From Apostichopus japonicus (Eukaryota; Echinodermata; Holothuroidea; Aspidochirotida; Stichopodidae), in assembly GCF_037975245.1 (NCBI RefSeq), contig NC_092570.1:5399001-5463000 (forward strand): a DNA stretch of 64,000 nt, in the 5' to 3' direction. Numbering within the stretch: position 1 is the first letter of the stretch; every line of letters starts with the position of its first letter. Shown in pieces: positions 1 through 10,100 of this stretch. Below the pieces are notes generated by a model that was not told the DNA's origin, did no database searches, and saw nothing but the letters and a program-made list of their open reading frames with translations. Made by a program: the position numbers and the translations under genes.

Positions 1-343
1 GCCCTATTCCTCCCCACGCTAAAGCGTGTTGTTGTTATTGTGTTTTCTTAGCTTGTTTACTAGCTTTCTTCCCCCCAATTAGTCTCTCTCGTCCCCCTTT
101 TGGGGATTCATATTGCTCACTTATATTCACTCTTTTTCGTATGTATTTCTCGCTCTCTCATTTTCGTTTCAGCTTGCATTTTCATGTTAGGCCACCACGT
201 AGCGTTACCTTGTTTACCGTTGCTAGGTTATGCTACGCTCCACCTAAGCCTAATTCCCTCCCTAGTTCTCCCTTCTTACGTTAAGCTTCTATTGTTGTTC
301 ATTTATCACTAAGAAGTAATCTTCCTTAATCCGGTTATTCAGC
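1..343. other. T/C-rich stretch before the gag-like fragment
   Basis: This is pyrimidine-rich sequence with a short hydrophobic ORF (100-312) that resembles no family I know and has the composition expected from T-rich DNA. It may be the untranslated leader of the retroelement whose coding remnant starts at 344, but nothing proves that. Confidence 0.25.
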
Positions 344-529
344 ATGTCACGCAATCCATTGAAGTGCATCAACTGCTCTATGTTTCGCCCAGGCAGAGCC
401 TGGGACGAACACGACCTTTGTCCAAAATGCAGATCCTGCACTCGACGAGACCCCTGCCTGGTGTGTATTAAGTTTACACCAGCTCAGTGGCACCAGCTCA
501 GTGGGACCGGAAGGGGGGTCCGGTCATAG
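344..529 (+). pseudogene. Gag-like cysteine-rich retroelement fragment
   Basis: A 61-codon ORF begins with ATG at 344 and encodes four closely spaced cysteine pairs or singletons: CINC, then DEHDLCPKCRSC, then CLVC, followed by a tryptophan. This Cys-rich arrangement with D-x-H in the middle resembles the start of Gag-like proteins of DIRS-type and related retroelements in marine invertebrates, as I remember them. The last ten residues (LSGTGRGVRS) are translated from the start of a repeat A copy, so the coding sequence is cut off there and cannot be functional. No reverse transcriptase or recombinase fragment is visible nearby. An unrelated small zinc-binding protein, or chance, remains possible. 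Confidence 0.35.
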
Positions 530-655
530 AGGGCGCACAGTGTTATTTATTTACCAGGACTTTATAGGCACGGTAGAATGAGGTGCTAAGGTTGTGAGGA
601 GACAGGTAAGCTCGTCACTCGTAAATATCCAAACCAGTAAGTTTTGGAATAACCA
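495..655 (+). repeat. Repeat A copy (sense)
   Basis: It begins with a G-rich block and GGTCATAGAGGGCGCA and ends with GAGGAGACAGGTAAGCTCG, then CGTAAATATCCAAACCAGTA. The same blocks recur at 4255-4420 and 6843-6972, which defines the family. It carries two donor-like sequences, ACAG/GTAAG and CCA/GTAAGT. Confidence 0.85.
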
Positions 656-1694
656 TGGTAGGCTAGGCCTAAGTATTCTCACAAATATTTGTAAGTAGTT
701 TGTTTACTTGTTCTTTTGTTTCAGTAGAACAGATATTTAAAAGCAATTATTCAATAAATAACATCATTCAATATTAGCAAAAGCTTTGTTGCAAGCTCTT
801 TCAGGTAGTTCAACTGACACTGTATGTTAGCTTCCAATCTTTTATCATACAGTTTGACTCCTTAGTTCCCAGGATAGATGAGGAGTTCAAATTCATTTTG
901 GGATATCTCGTGAAAGGCAACCATTAGAGACATATGCTCATATGTGAATGGGGAATGGTGGGAATTGACTTACCTAGCAAATTGCATTTCAGTGGCTCCT
1001 CACTTTTGACACAGATGTTTATAACTCTATTTGTAACCCTACCAAGGAGCAAGTAGCCAAAATTTGTGATAGAAATTAAGACTCAAAGTAAGAGTATAGG
1101 CCCACTACCAACATGACACTAATGGAATCAAGAGGAACACCTAGCTTGTACGAGTTTTGGCAGGAAACTATCCTTCATAGCTACCTTACTAAACTCCATG
1201 ATGTTAAACATAGGAAACTATATTCTTCACCAAAATCCATTCCCTTAAAAGCCATGTACCATTCCTGTCATCCACTATTCTTTTTTTGTCAGTATTAATG
1301 TAAACCAATGCCAAGATTAGCGGAAACTAAAGATGGCTACAATTTTATCTTTTTTTTTCTTGTGGCTACTACAACAATGTAGTATATACTATTGTACTAC
1401 ACGTGTTAGAACTTACAGTGTATATGGACAACAGCTCAGACCACAGTTAGTAAGCAGTGCTGTATACATTGACATGCAGACCTTGACTTCTTCAGATAAA
1501 CTGCCCCCCCCCCCTCCCGCCATCAAGGATTGTTTTGAGGGGTGCAGTGGAGAAGGGTAAGTTTGAACGTGACTCTTAAAATAATCATAATAAAATAATA
1601 CTGTTAGCAAACTGCTTATCCACTAGAGAGCTTGTGTAAGAGAATGTGTAAAAGTGAGTTGGCCTGACGTTTCGATCCTAGCAGGATTTTCTTC
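656..1694. other. Intronic sequence, no gene seen
   Basis: AT-rich unique-looking DNA. A run of ten C (about 1503-1512) and short ORFs (1113-1298, 1333-1560) are present; none resembles a known protein. I see nothing else here. Confidence 0.6.
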
Positions 1695-1837
1695 AGAGGC
1701 TAAATGACAAGTAACAGTAGGTTAAAAAACAAGCACCGACCGAATACAGACAGGTTAATGAGCATGCTCATTAACTTGTCTGTATTCTGTGCGTGTTTTT
1801 GTACCTTCTGTTACTGTTACTTGTCATTAAGCCTCTT
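1695..1837. repeat. Long imperfect hairpin (foldback element)
   Basis: The left arm starts AGAGGCTAAATGACAAGTAA and the right arm ends TTACTTGTCATTAAGCCTCT. The centre is the perfect palindrome GTTAATGAGCATGCTCATTAAC trimmed to its core AATGAGCATGCTCATT near 1756-1771. Arms are about 65-70 bp with scattered mismatches. The preceding GACGTTTCGATCCTAGCAGG (about 1660-1684) may belong to the same element. No coding capacity; best read as a foldback or MITE-type repeat. Confidence 0.75.
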
Positions 1838-2849
1838 AAAATAGTCATGTTAGACACTTGACAGCTCTTGGGCCTGCAGGCCACGTTACTTCCACCATTC
1901 GATATCTTTTTTTTGCATATTAAAGTCATGTGCGAAAGTTGTCATTTTACTATAAACAAGGCATAGTGTATTGTATGCGCAAAGAAACATCTTGCAAAGT
2001 AGTCTAGAAATGTTTGCACCGTGCAGTAGTGCCACTATAGTTGCAGGGGTTGTTCATGATGCTACAATGATAGATTGTGTTATCAAACATTCGGTATACG
2101 TTGGTTTATTCACTGAGTTTTGTGTCATGTTTGGGGTTATCGGCTATTGGGATGGGTTGAGACATAATATCACAGAAATTAGTATGATGATATGTGGGTT
2201 GAACAAGTGTATGCTTCTCCGTCATAGAGCCTAGCCAGTTTTGCGTGCAGATATTTTGTACAGATCTGACATCTTACAGCACAGGGAAAAAAATCTGTAC
2301 CGCGTGAATGAAACTATGAGCTGCACAGCCATACACTGTACTGTTAAATACATACAGTTAATGCTTTGAAGATAAGTAACATTTCCTTTGCTTTGGAAGA
2401 CCTTTCACAAAGTATACAACCACATTTGAACCTGGCCGACGAAGACTATTCACAGCCTACGCTTCATTCAGGTGAGATTCCTATTGTTAGTGTGCACAAT
2501 GGCATGAGCTGACAGTTGATCATCTATTTCCGGAAGTTTTTTGGAGGTGACTGCGTGATGTCATAGGAATATTCTCAATCAGTGTCCTCACTCAGTGTAG
2601 TTTTGCAGTGACCCCTAAGTTACCCACAGTGGTGGAAGTTTCAGGCCACTATTGGAAAAAGCCTCCAGCTGAAAATTATCGACATCAGGACTTTTAATTT
2701 CAGTTAATTGTGTGTATCCTATTAGACGAAAGTCTCGGACATCAAATTTAATGATCTACAGTGAATTGACTCAAGTTTGAAAGTGGAGTTACCTGGAAGA
2801 GCTCTGTTAGTTCTACCTAATGTTGAACGTGGTTCCATTGAATGGAATA
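1838..2849. other. Intronic sequence, no gene seen
   Basis: No repeat or coding sequence could be assigned. A short open segment near 2390-2471 ends in CAG/GTGAG and looks exon-like, but its peptide does not match UTX or another known protein. Confidence 0.5.
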
Positions 2850-2912
2850 GATAATAATAATAAATACAATGCTTGATATAGCGCTTTTCCAAATATGATC
2901 ATAGCGCTTAAC
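2849..2912 (+). repeat. (ATA)n-TATAGCGC repeat fragment
   Basis: An AATAATAATAAATACAATG head is followed by ATATAGCGCTTTTCC and ATAGCGCTTAACA. The same (ATA)n plus TATAGCGC...GCGCTTTACA layout recurs at 13723-13800. This trinucleotide-headed repeat type is common in marine invertebrate genomes. Confidence 0.6.
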
Positions 2913-3547
2913 AACAAAAGAAAACAAAAACACAATGTCAGAAACATGGCAGAAAATGAATAGACAGTACAAATACAAAGATCAAATGACCCTAGAAGAT
3001 GAGTTTTGAGATTACTTTTGTAGTAGAAACAGTGGGAGATGAATATGTAGGATCTGTTAGAGGAATGCATGTTGAATGCATGAAAGTGAATGAGCCTTAA
3101 AATTCCGATTTAATCCCACGCCGGAGATGAACTGCATGTATGCAGCACTTTGGGGGAAACTCATTGAGACTGTCAAGTGTTTGATACCATGTTCCATATA
3201 TACAGTAGTAATATTTATTAGTTTCAAGGTTGCTCAGTACTCATAAATTTCTGATCTGACTTAACAATATTAGTTAACATGCAGCCACACTGCTCCAGTT
3301 CACTGTGAAGTTTTCATTAATTTGCATCAGGCCGCCGAGACAGCAAGAAGGGTCTCATATGGTCGATGTACATAGTGGATTCTTGCCTTTTTCCCTACAA
3401 TAGGAAACTCTACTAGGAAACTGTATAGATGAGAAGATCACAAAGTGGGTCATAAATTTAGAGTCCTTTTTTTTCAAGTTAAGCTTGAAGGACTGTCAAG
3501 TTGAAACTGAAAACTAATGTCTCTTATTAATTGTAATTGTAATGTAA
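2913..3547. other. Intronic sequence, no gene seen
   Basis: Unassigned AT-rich DNA without convincing coding or repeat signals. Confidence 0.5.
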
Positions 3548-3690
3548 TTTACCTCTCTTACCAGTCTCTATTCTACATATAGCACTCAAATCAACCTAGC
3601 TTATTGGTAACATTTTAATACTGTGTCCTCTCCCCCCCCCCCCCCCACTGACCCACTTCTTGCCAAATCTATCAATCTCAATACGTACAT
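3548..3690 (-). repeat. Repeat A copy (antisense)
   Basis: Reads as TTACCTCTCTTACCAGTCTC, then CTACATATAGCACTCAAATC, then TTGGTAACATTTTAATACTG, a run of about 16 C, and ACTGACCCACTT. This is the reverse complement of the repeat A consensus, including its poly-G block. Confidence 0.8.
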
Positions 3691-4254
3691 CTTCTTTAAT
3701 TCCATTCATTAACCATCATTTGTGAATTAACTCTAACACTTACCGTCATCAAGAAACCCCTTTTTTTTACTGGACGTTGACATGGCAGCAGCAAATCATC
3801 AAATCTTGTTAATCGATCCGCAGCAGATGTCTGACAAACATTAACCAGTTGTAGACAAATTGCTTCAAATTCAATTCATGTTGATGTAGGAGAACTTCTA
3901 CATTAATATTCATGAATTTTGACTGCTTAAAGTGGTTGCTATATCAAGAACGCTTTTTTCCATTCTGTTTTTCTTTGTGATAAACGTTTTGACTGACATA
4001 GTTTTTTATTCCTTACTGAAGGCAAAAGGAATCTATGTGTGCGTCTTTGTGTGTGTGTGTATGTGCAAGACTGGAAAAGGTCCAGAGTCCACCCAAAAAA
4101 ACCTTCCAAATTCAAAAAGGATACTTATCAGGCTGTGCACGATATTTTAGACCAAAGATCTGCCTCTTCAGTGAGCACCAAAAGAGGTCCTGATTACAAC
4201 AGTTTCGTAAGATTTGAGCCAAGAAAAACACTTTCGGGTGGTAGAATGAGAAGT
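3691..4254. other. Intronic sequence with a GT-rich stretch
   Basis: It includes a short (GTGT)n stretch at about 4036-4064. A basic open frame just after it (about 4060-4240) has no recognisable homologue. I see nothing else. Confidence 0.5.
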
Positions 4255-4420
4255 GAGGTCATTGACTGGGGCAGGGGGGTGGGGTCCGGTCATAGAGGAG
4301 CAGTTTTAAAAGGTTACCAGTGCACTCTAGACGCTGTAGAACGAGAGTGCTGAGGTTGTAAGGAGACAGGTAAGCTTGTCACTGGTAAATATCCAAACCA
4401 GGTAGGTTTTGGAATAACGA
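4255..4420 (+). repeat. Repeat A copy (sense)
   Basis: GGTCATTGACTGGGG-like start, GGTCCGGTCATAGAGGAGCA, TTAAAAGGTTACCAGTGCAC, AAGGAGACAGGTAAGCTTGT and GTAAATATCCAAACCAGGTA. It aligns along its length with 495-655. ACAG/GTAAG is intact. Confidence 0.85.
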
Positions 4421-6754
4421 TATTTGAAGTCCAGCATCAATGACCGAGCAAACGTCACCTCTCTAATCTCGCTGCCTTTTTTCTGCTACGATTTGGATTT
4501 ATTCAGCACTGATTATGGGGTTTTGTTTTCTCTGAATTGGCAGAGTAGGTCGTATCAGAGAAATTTAAGTTCTTCCTGTGTTTTTTCCTGAAGTTTGTGG
4601 AACTGAAACTGGGATGTGTTTCATGTTGAGAACGGTGGATTCCTTCCTTTGTGTACAAGGCAATTTGAATTCAGGTACAGTCACAATTTCTCCTGAAATA
4701 CTCCTACCTACTGTACCTCTTCTAAGAAAGAGTGAAACTTGATGTGTTGGAGCGGGGGAATTCTAAGGTTTTGATATTTGCTTCCCTTTGAGCAGAGAGT
4801 TGACTTTGTGTTCTGCCTTTGCTTTCCAAGACGGAAAAAAAAAAAGGAAGGTTAAACAAGAAGACAAAAGGAAAAACGGGGGTAGAAGAATAGAGTTACA
4901 TACTTGGAATTGAGATCTTCCAGATAATCAGGATGAAGGAGAAATAAAAAGGAGATTGTGATACAGTAACTTAACACTCTTCAGAAAGTTTCAAATATTT
5001 ATGTCCAATCCCCCCTTAGTTTGTCTGATGGAACGATTAGGAAATATCAACAAATTTGAAATGGAAATGGGACGTGGTGTTTAAGGAGATCATCCAGACC
5101 ATTGTACAGCTTAATAAGTCAGAAAGTCACAGAGGTCTGCGTCAGATCATTTAGTAGTGGGATGGAATTATTTGGGAAATATCAACAAATTTTTGGAAAC
5201 ATTGCTTTATTTACAATAGAGACAAACTTTGATATATATACCCATTTGCAGCCTTATAATGGATTGTGTACTGTTAAAGGCCAGTTGTAACAGGTAGTGC
5301 TAGTGAGCAAACCTCCGTGTTAAATCAATTAAATTCCTTATCTTGAATGAGGGGAGGGGGGGGGGGAAATTGGTTGTTTTAACAGTTGTTATTAGTGGGT
5401 AACATCAACCTTACATGCAGTATGTGCTAAAATAAGAGATGGAAATACCCCAAGTTGGGTTTATCGGAACAGATCGGTGACCACAGGAAGTGATCATAGG
5501 TGCTGCCGGTACAGACCTAAGACATGACTGATACCTTTGTTGATATAGTGGTAGGTATTATGGAGATATTAACAAGACATATAGTCATTAAACTGTAACT
5601 TACCAAATCACAATTCAGATGGGCCTGTTGGCTATCAACAGCAGGACCTTCAGAAGTCCAAAAATTAAAAGGGTCCGGAACGAAATATGTATACAATATA
5701 GATAGAAATATAACAGTATAAGTGATAGAAAGAAATAATGAAGGTTGCGATTACCCAATAAAGAATACAGGTCAGTGGGGTACCTGTAAGTTACGAGGGA
5801 AAGGCGTATTTGCAGTAGGATATAAGCACAGACGAGAGGATGCTATATTAACCTCTTTATCTCGTCGAGCGACATGGAAAAGTGGACATGGATTACTTTT
5901 CTTCTCGAAATCCTGAAACAATAGGCAGGGTCGTCCATGACTCACAGGGGTACACTGGAAGAATAACGACCAAGCGAGGGCGCACCAACAAACAAGCGAA
6001 AACTATCGTGATAGTGTTGCGTCGATACAAACCTTCGTACCTGTCCACAAACCAGAGTAGGAAGACAACATTTTCTAGTCTGTGATTTTAACAGACTTGG
6101 CGGTGTGTGGGAAATCCAAGGACACATTTTTGCAGTCCTTTATTAAGGAAGGGGATACATATGTTAATCTGTTTGAAGTTGTACATATTTTAATCTGTAA
6201 CGTTTTTTGTTGAACATTGTCAAGTTTGGCAAGTGTTAATAAAATAAAGTTTTAACTATCTAGACTTGAACAATTCATGTTGTTTTTTTTATTCATGAAT
6301 GTGTCTCTAATTCTCTACTAGGATTGAGGTGCAATTCCTGATATAAATAAAATATCATTTATGTGGTGGTTACTGTGGAATATTTTCCTACTGGTTTACT
6401 AGCATTGTGTTTATATTATTTAATAGTTCACCGTATCAATTTTTACTACACTAATTCTTGAAGACCCCTGTGTGTGATTCAGGGTGATCAAGGCTGTATA
6501 TGGAAATAAGTTTGTTCCGTAAAGCATAGCAAAACGTTATGCAGACTGGACAGATTCAACATGCAAGATACAAAATGTTATGCAGATTTTGTACAGATGA
6601 ACCCTAGTACATTAATAACAAGACATAAGCTTCATTTCTGAACCCTTCAAAATAGTGACACAAAATTTGAACGCTAAGTCTTCCCTGGATATGGCTGACT
6701 TATCATATAGACCTCTGTATGCGGAAAAGCCTATTGCAGAAAATTAGAAGAAGT
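4421..6754. other. Intronic sequence, no gene supported
   Basis: Mostly AT-rich with a G run near 5350-5366. Near 6237-6250 it contains AATAAAATAAAG after a T-rich stretch that looks like a 3' UTR. The ORFs before it (5722-5916, 5882-6085) match nothing known, so no gene is called. Confidence 0.5.
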
Positions 6755-6832
6755 AATTTACTTCGCTTACCTCTTACCTGTCTCCCACTTAACATCTGCA
6801 CTTTCCCATCTACCTAACTACACACTGGAAAC
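6755..6832 (-). repeat. Repeat A copy (antisense), left half of a head-to-head pair
   Basis: CTTACCTGTCTCCCACTTAA, ATCTGCACTTTCCCATCTAC and CTAACTACACACTGGAA form the reverse complement of the sense copy that begins about 10-40 bp later. Together they make an inverted repeat. Confidence 0.85.
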
Positions 6833-6842
6833 GTAGGAAGAA

Positions 6843-6972
6843 ACCAGGTAGCGAGGGCGCAGTGCTAAAACGTTCCAATGTGTAGTTAGGTAGATGAGAA
6901 AGTGCAGATGTGGAGTGGGGGACAGGTAAGTATCGTGGCTCGTAAATCCCCAAACCAGTAAGTTTTGGGGAA
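6843..6972 (+). repeat. Repeat A copy (sense), right half of a head-to-head pair
   Basis: GCGAGGGCGCAGTGCTAAAA, TTCCAATGTGTAGTTAGGTA, GATGAGAAAGTGCAGATGTG, GGGGACAGGTAAGTATCG and CCAAACCAGTAAGTTTTGGG. This is one of the cleanest copies. It lies 110 bp upstream of the first visible KDM6A exon. Confidence 0.88.
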
Positions 6973-7085
6973 TTCTCCATATTTTTTTTTTATGTTGTGT
7001 TTAAATACGGATCTACTCTAACATGTTAACTGTTGTGTTTTACCGTCAAGAGTTTACATATTCTTCAAATTTTCTTTCCTTACAG

Positions 7086-7135
7086 CACTGTCTGCGTATC
7101 AGAAGTTTTTCACATTACAACCTGACAATTGGAAG
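7086..7135 (+). CDS. KDM6A: KDM6A exon a (TPR, second helix)
   Basis: Acceptor CCTTACAG precedes the exon; it enters with CA of a codon needing a G upstream (Ala) and then reads [16 protein letters not shown] before the donor GTGAGT. This is the second helix of a TPR whose first helix is encoded upstream. The match to vertebrate UTX ALSAYQ...LQ.D.WK is clear. The exon ends in phase 0. Confidence 0.95.
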
Positions 7136-10100
7136 GTGAGTATCAACTCCTTCGAGATGAGAATAGAAATAAGAGAGATTATGTCGTCCTTTTACTGATA
7201 TATAACATGGCTTAAAAGTCAACTGTAGGAATGTTTCCCTATCAAGGCACACACAGACCTCTGCTTGTTACATCATTGAGGTTGGGTACTAATACATACT
7301 CTCAGTGAATGCTGGTTCAGACTGAAAAGAAGTGAGTAGATTGTTCTATAGAGGGTCACAAATATTTATCCGATTCCTCTGGCACCTGTCTCCTCGACGT
7401 TTTCCCACTCCGAGGATCTACTTACCTAGCGTACAGCAAGTGATATCCTTTTTTTGCTATTTTATACAGTGCAGGTCAGTTTTATAGTCTGGTGGCATTA
7501 TTTGGGGGGGGGGGGGAATCATTAAGCTGCTACAACCAGTGTTTTGTTCATTTGTTTGGAAATAATCATTAGTCTACTTATTTGTAGGCTTATCATGGAC
7601 AGTGGCCAATTGTTAATGAATTTTATAAAAAGCAAACCTTTTAAAAGTTGTATCATGAATTAAAAACCTGTCTTGAATGGCTGGGTCATTTTGAGTTCAG
7701 CATTCCTGTACTAAAAGGTGTGAAGCCTTGGAACATCTCATTGGGCATATTGTCTGGAGCTAAAACTTCACAAAACACAGTTTAAAATTATTGTTTGTTG
7801 GCGCGAATGAACAGCTCATTTGTTGTCTTGAAAAATGGCAACATGCATGTTTTACTCATAATTTGTCTGGCTATCTCACAATTGCTCCACTCTTACCTGT
7901 CCGAAGTCTATGTACGCACTTTCCTCCTCTACCTAACATACTGAATTGATAATATTTTAGCACCGTGCCCACCATGCAACCCCCCCCCCTCCCCTGATTT
8001 CTCCCACTTTCTCTTCCTTCCGAATCTGCCATTCAGAAGCAAACCTGCACAAATTTACTTCACTCACTCTCGTATCTGTCTCCAATATATATATAAGCAC
8101 TCCAATCTACCTAGCCCTATAACAACTGGTAACATTCTTGCACACCCCACCCCCCCACCAATAACCCTCTAGGGGTAACTGCCCTTGTCCCCTCCAAGTT
8201 AACCATTCCAACAAGTGTAGCAAACAAACATGGTTTTTCCAAGGAATTCACATCCTGGAACATCAACTTGGTGTATTGATCTCAATGAAAAACTTTAGAA
8301 GAAATGGGTGTTGACCCTAAAGAAGGCCAGCGGGGGGCACAGTGCTAAAATGTTACCAACTTTTGTAGGTTAGGTAGATTTAGTGCATATGTAGAATGAA
8401 GACAGGTAAGTATCACAATATTGTACTTTTCAATGTTTCTTTGTCTCATTATTATTATAATAATTACGAATAATATTCGGTATTTTTAGATTGTTTTCAG
8501 TTGTCTTCATGTTGATCCTCTAAAGCAGCAATTTGCATCAACTTAATTTTGATACTATTTGAGGACAAAAGCCCATAGCAGAATAATCACAGATCTGGAC
8601 TAGTCAAGTTTCTGTCCAAGTAAATGAAGAAATTGTCATTTTTTTATTTTTTTCACTTTTGCAGTATATGTTATAAATAGTGTCTGTGGATCAGAAATGT
8701 TAAGAATTGGAAATATTAATTACTCACTAATTATGAATCAGTTTGTGGCAAGGAGAGTGCCTCTGCTTCAACATTTGTCACCATATTTTGAGAAACATTA
8801 TTGTAAAATTGACAGACATTTTGGCGACAGTATGCAGAGAGCTTTTTTGATGATATTAAAGGGATACAAATCACTTGGCAAGCAGTGTTTGAAAATGATT
8901 GAAAATTTGGTGATCGATCTCTAGAAAATGTCACTACTGGAGACATGCTTAAGTAAAAAATGTGTTCATGTTTGATGGGTGGGTGGGTGTAATAGGAAAG
9001 GGAGGGGTGACCACATTTTAGGAAGGATTCATTGAAAGTTATTCACGGATGACAAACAGGAAGTTGTCACAACATTACGCCAGTATGATTCATGTACTAA
9101 ACCCTATACAATACAATACAATAATACACACCCTTATAATAAATACCCTAATACCCACATTGTAGGATGTGTAGACAGTCATCTGTTTTGGTAATTTGTA
9201 ACTTTCAAAGGGCAAATATTATGTTGTCTTTTTTTTAATAGTTTTTTGTCAATATTACACTAATTGTTTAAAAAGGGATTTTCTTCATATAAGGATATTA
9301 CGAATAATACTTGCAAAATGATTTGCAAATGATGTTTTGATTTTATGAATTGACTTTCAACATCTCTTACCTGTCTCCGATCTACTTCAGCACATTCCCC
9401 TTCTACTTAACCTTATTACTTCGATGGAGGAAGGGGGGGGGGGAGGAAACACTGTTGTATTTGATTGCACTAACCATTACCCATTAAATATTAACCTGAA
9501 TAAGAAATCAACTGTGGGTTTTTTTAATTAGTGATCTCTAGAAAAGGTCACTACCTGAGACATGCTGAAGTAAAAAATGTGTTCATGTTTGATGGGTGGG
9601 TGTTAATAGGAAAGGGAGGTGGTACAATTTAGGGAGGTTTCACTGAAAGTTATTCATGGATGACAAACAGCAAGCTGTCACAAGATTACGCCAATGTGAT
9701 ATCATGTACTCCACACGATACCTACTGTACCTAGTATCAATGTGTGAGGCAATTTACTTCGCTCCTCTCTTACCTGTCTCTCACTCCACGTCTGCAATCC
9801 CCATCTGCCCAACTACACATTGGAACATTTTAGTATGTGCCCTCACTCCCTGGGCACCACCCACTTTACTCCCCCCTGCCGAATCTACCATTCAAAAAGA
9901 ACGCTACGTAATTTCGTCAGCCAAATTTGCTTTAACGTATTTGATCGTTTTTTTTTATCGACTCATGCAAGTTATAAAATTATGGCCTGGAACAAAAGAA
10001 GAAGGTAGCACAAGATGTAGACTTGTCTGTGCTGATTCTTTCCTGGTCGGTGACATTGTGTAGGTTAAGAGGAAGCTGGGTTTTATGGAGGAGTAAGAGG

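Larger units (their letters stand above)
1..7085 (+). other. Upstream intron or 5' flank of KDM6A
   Basis: No KDM6A exon was found before 7086. The first visible exon starts inside a codon, needing a G from the previous exon, so at least one earlier exon lies upstream of base 1 and most or all of this stretch should be intron. It holds a gag-like fragment (344-529), a hairpin (1695-1837), repeat A copies and a trinucleotide-tailed repeat near 2850. Otherwise it is AT-rich sequence with only chance-length ORFs. I searched it by eye for the TPR exon expected just upstream (family motif FCQLGH..LLLEDYPK) and did not see it. Confidence 0.7.

Noticed and set aside
2390-2471. Exon-like segment ending CAG/GTGAG
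   Set aside because: Its possible peptides do not match the UTX N-terminus or any family I know, and there is no good acceptor before it.
4039-4353. 104-codon ORF with a basic middle part
   Set aside because: It starts in a GT repeat and ends inside repeat A; no homology recognised.
5722-6260. Possible small gene with 3' UTR-like T-rich tail and AATAAA
   Set aside because: The ORFs overlap in different frames, have no recognisable domain, and AATAAA is frequent in AT-rich DNA.
9656-10063. 135-codon ORF on the + strand
   Set aside because: Its centre is translated antisense repeat A sequence and the rest resembles no protein; this is chance length through a C/T-rich repeat.
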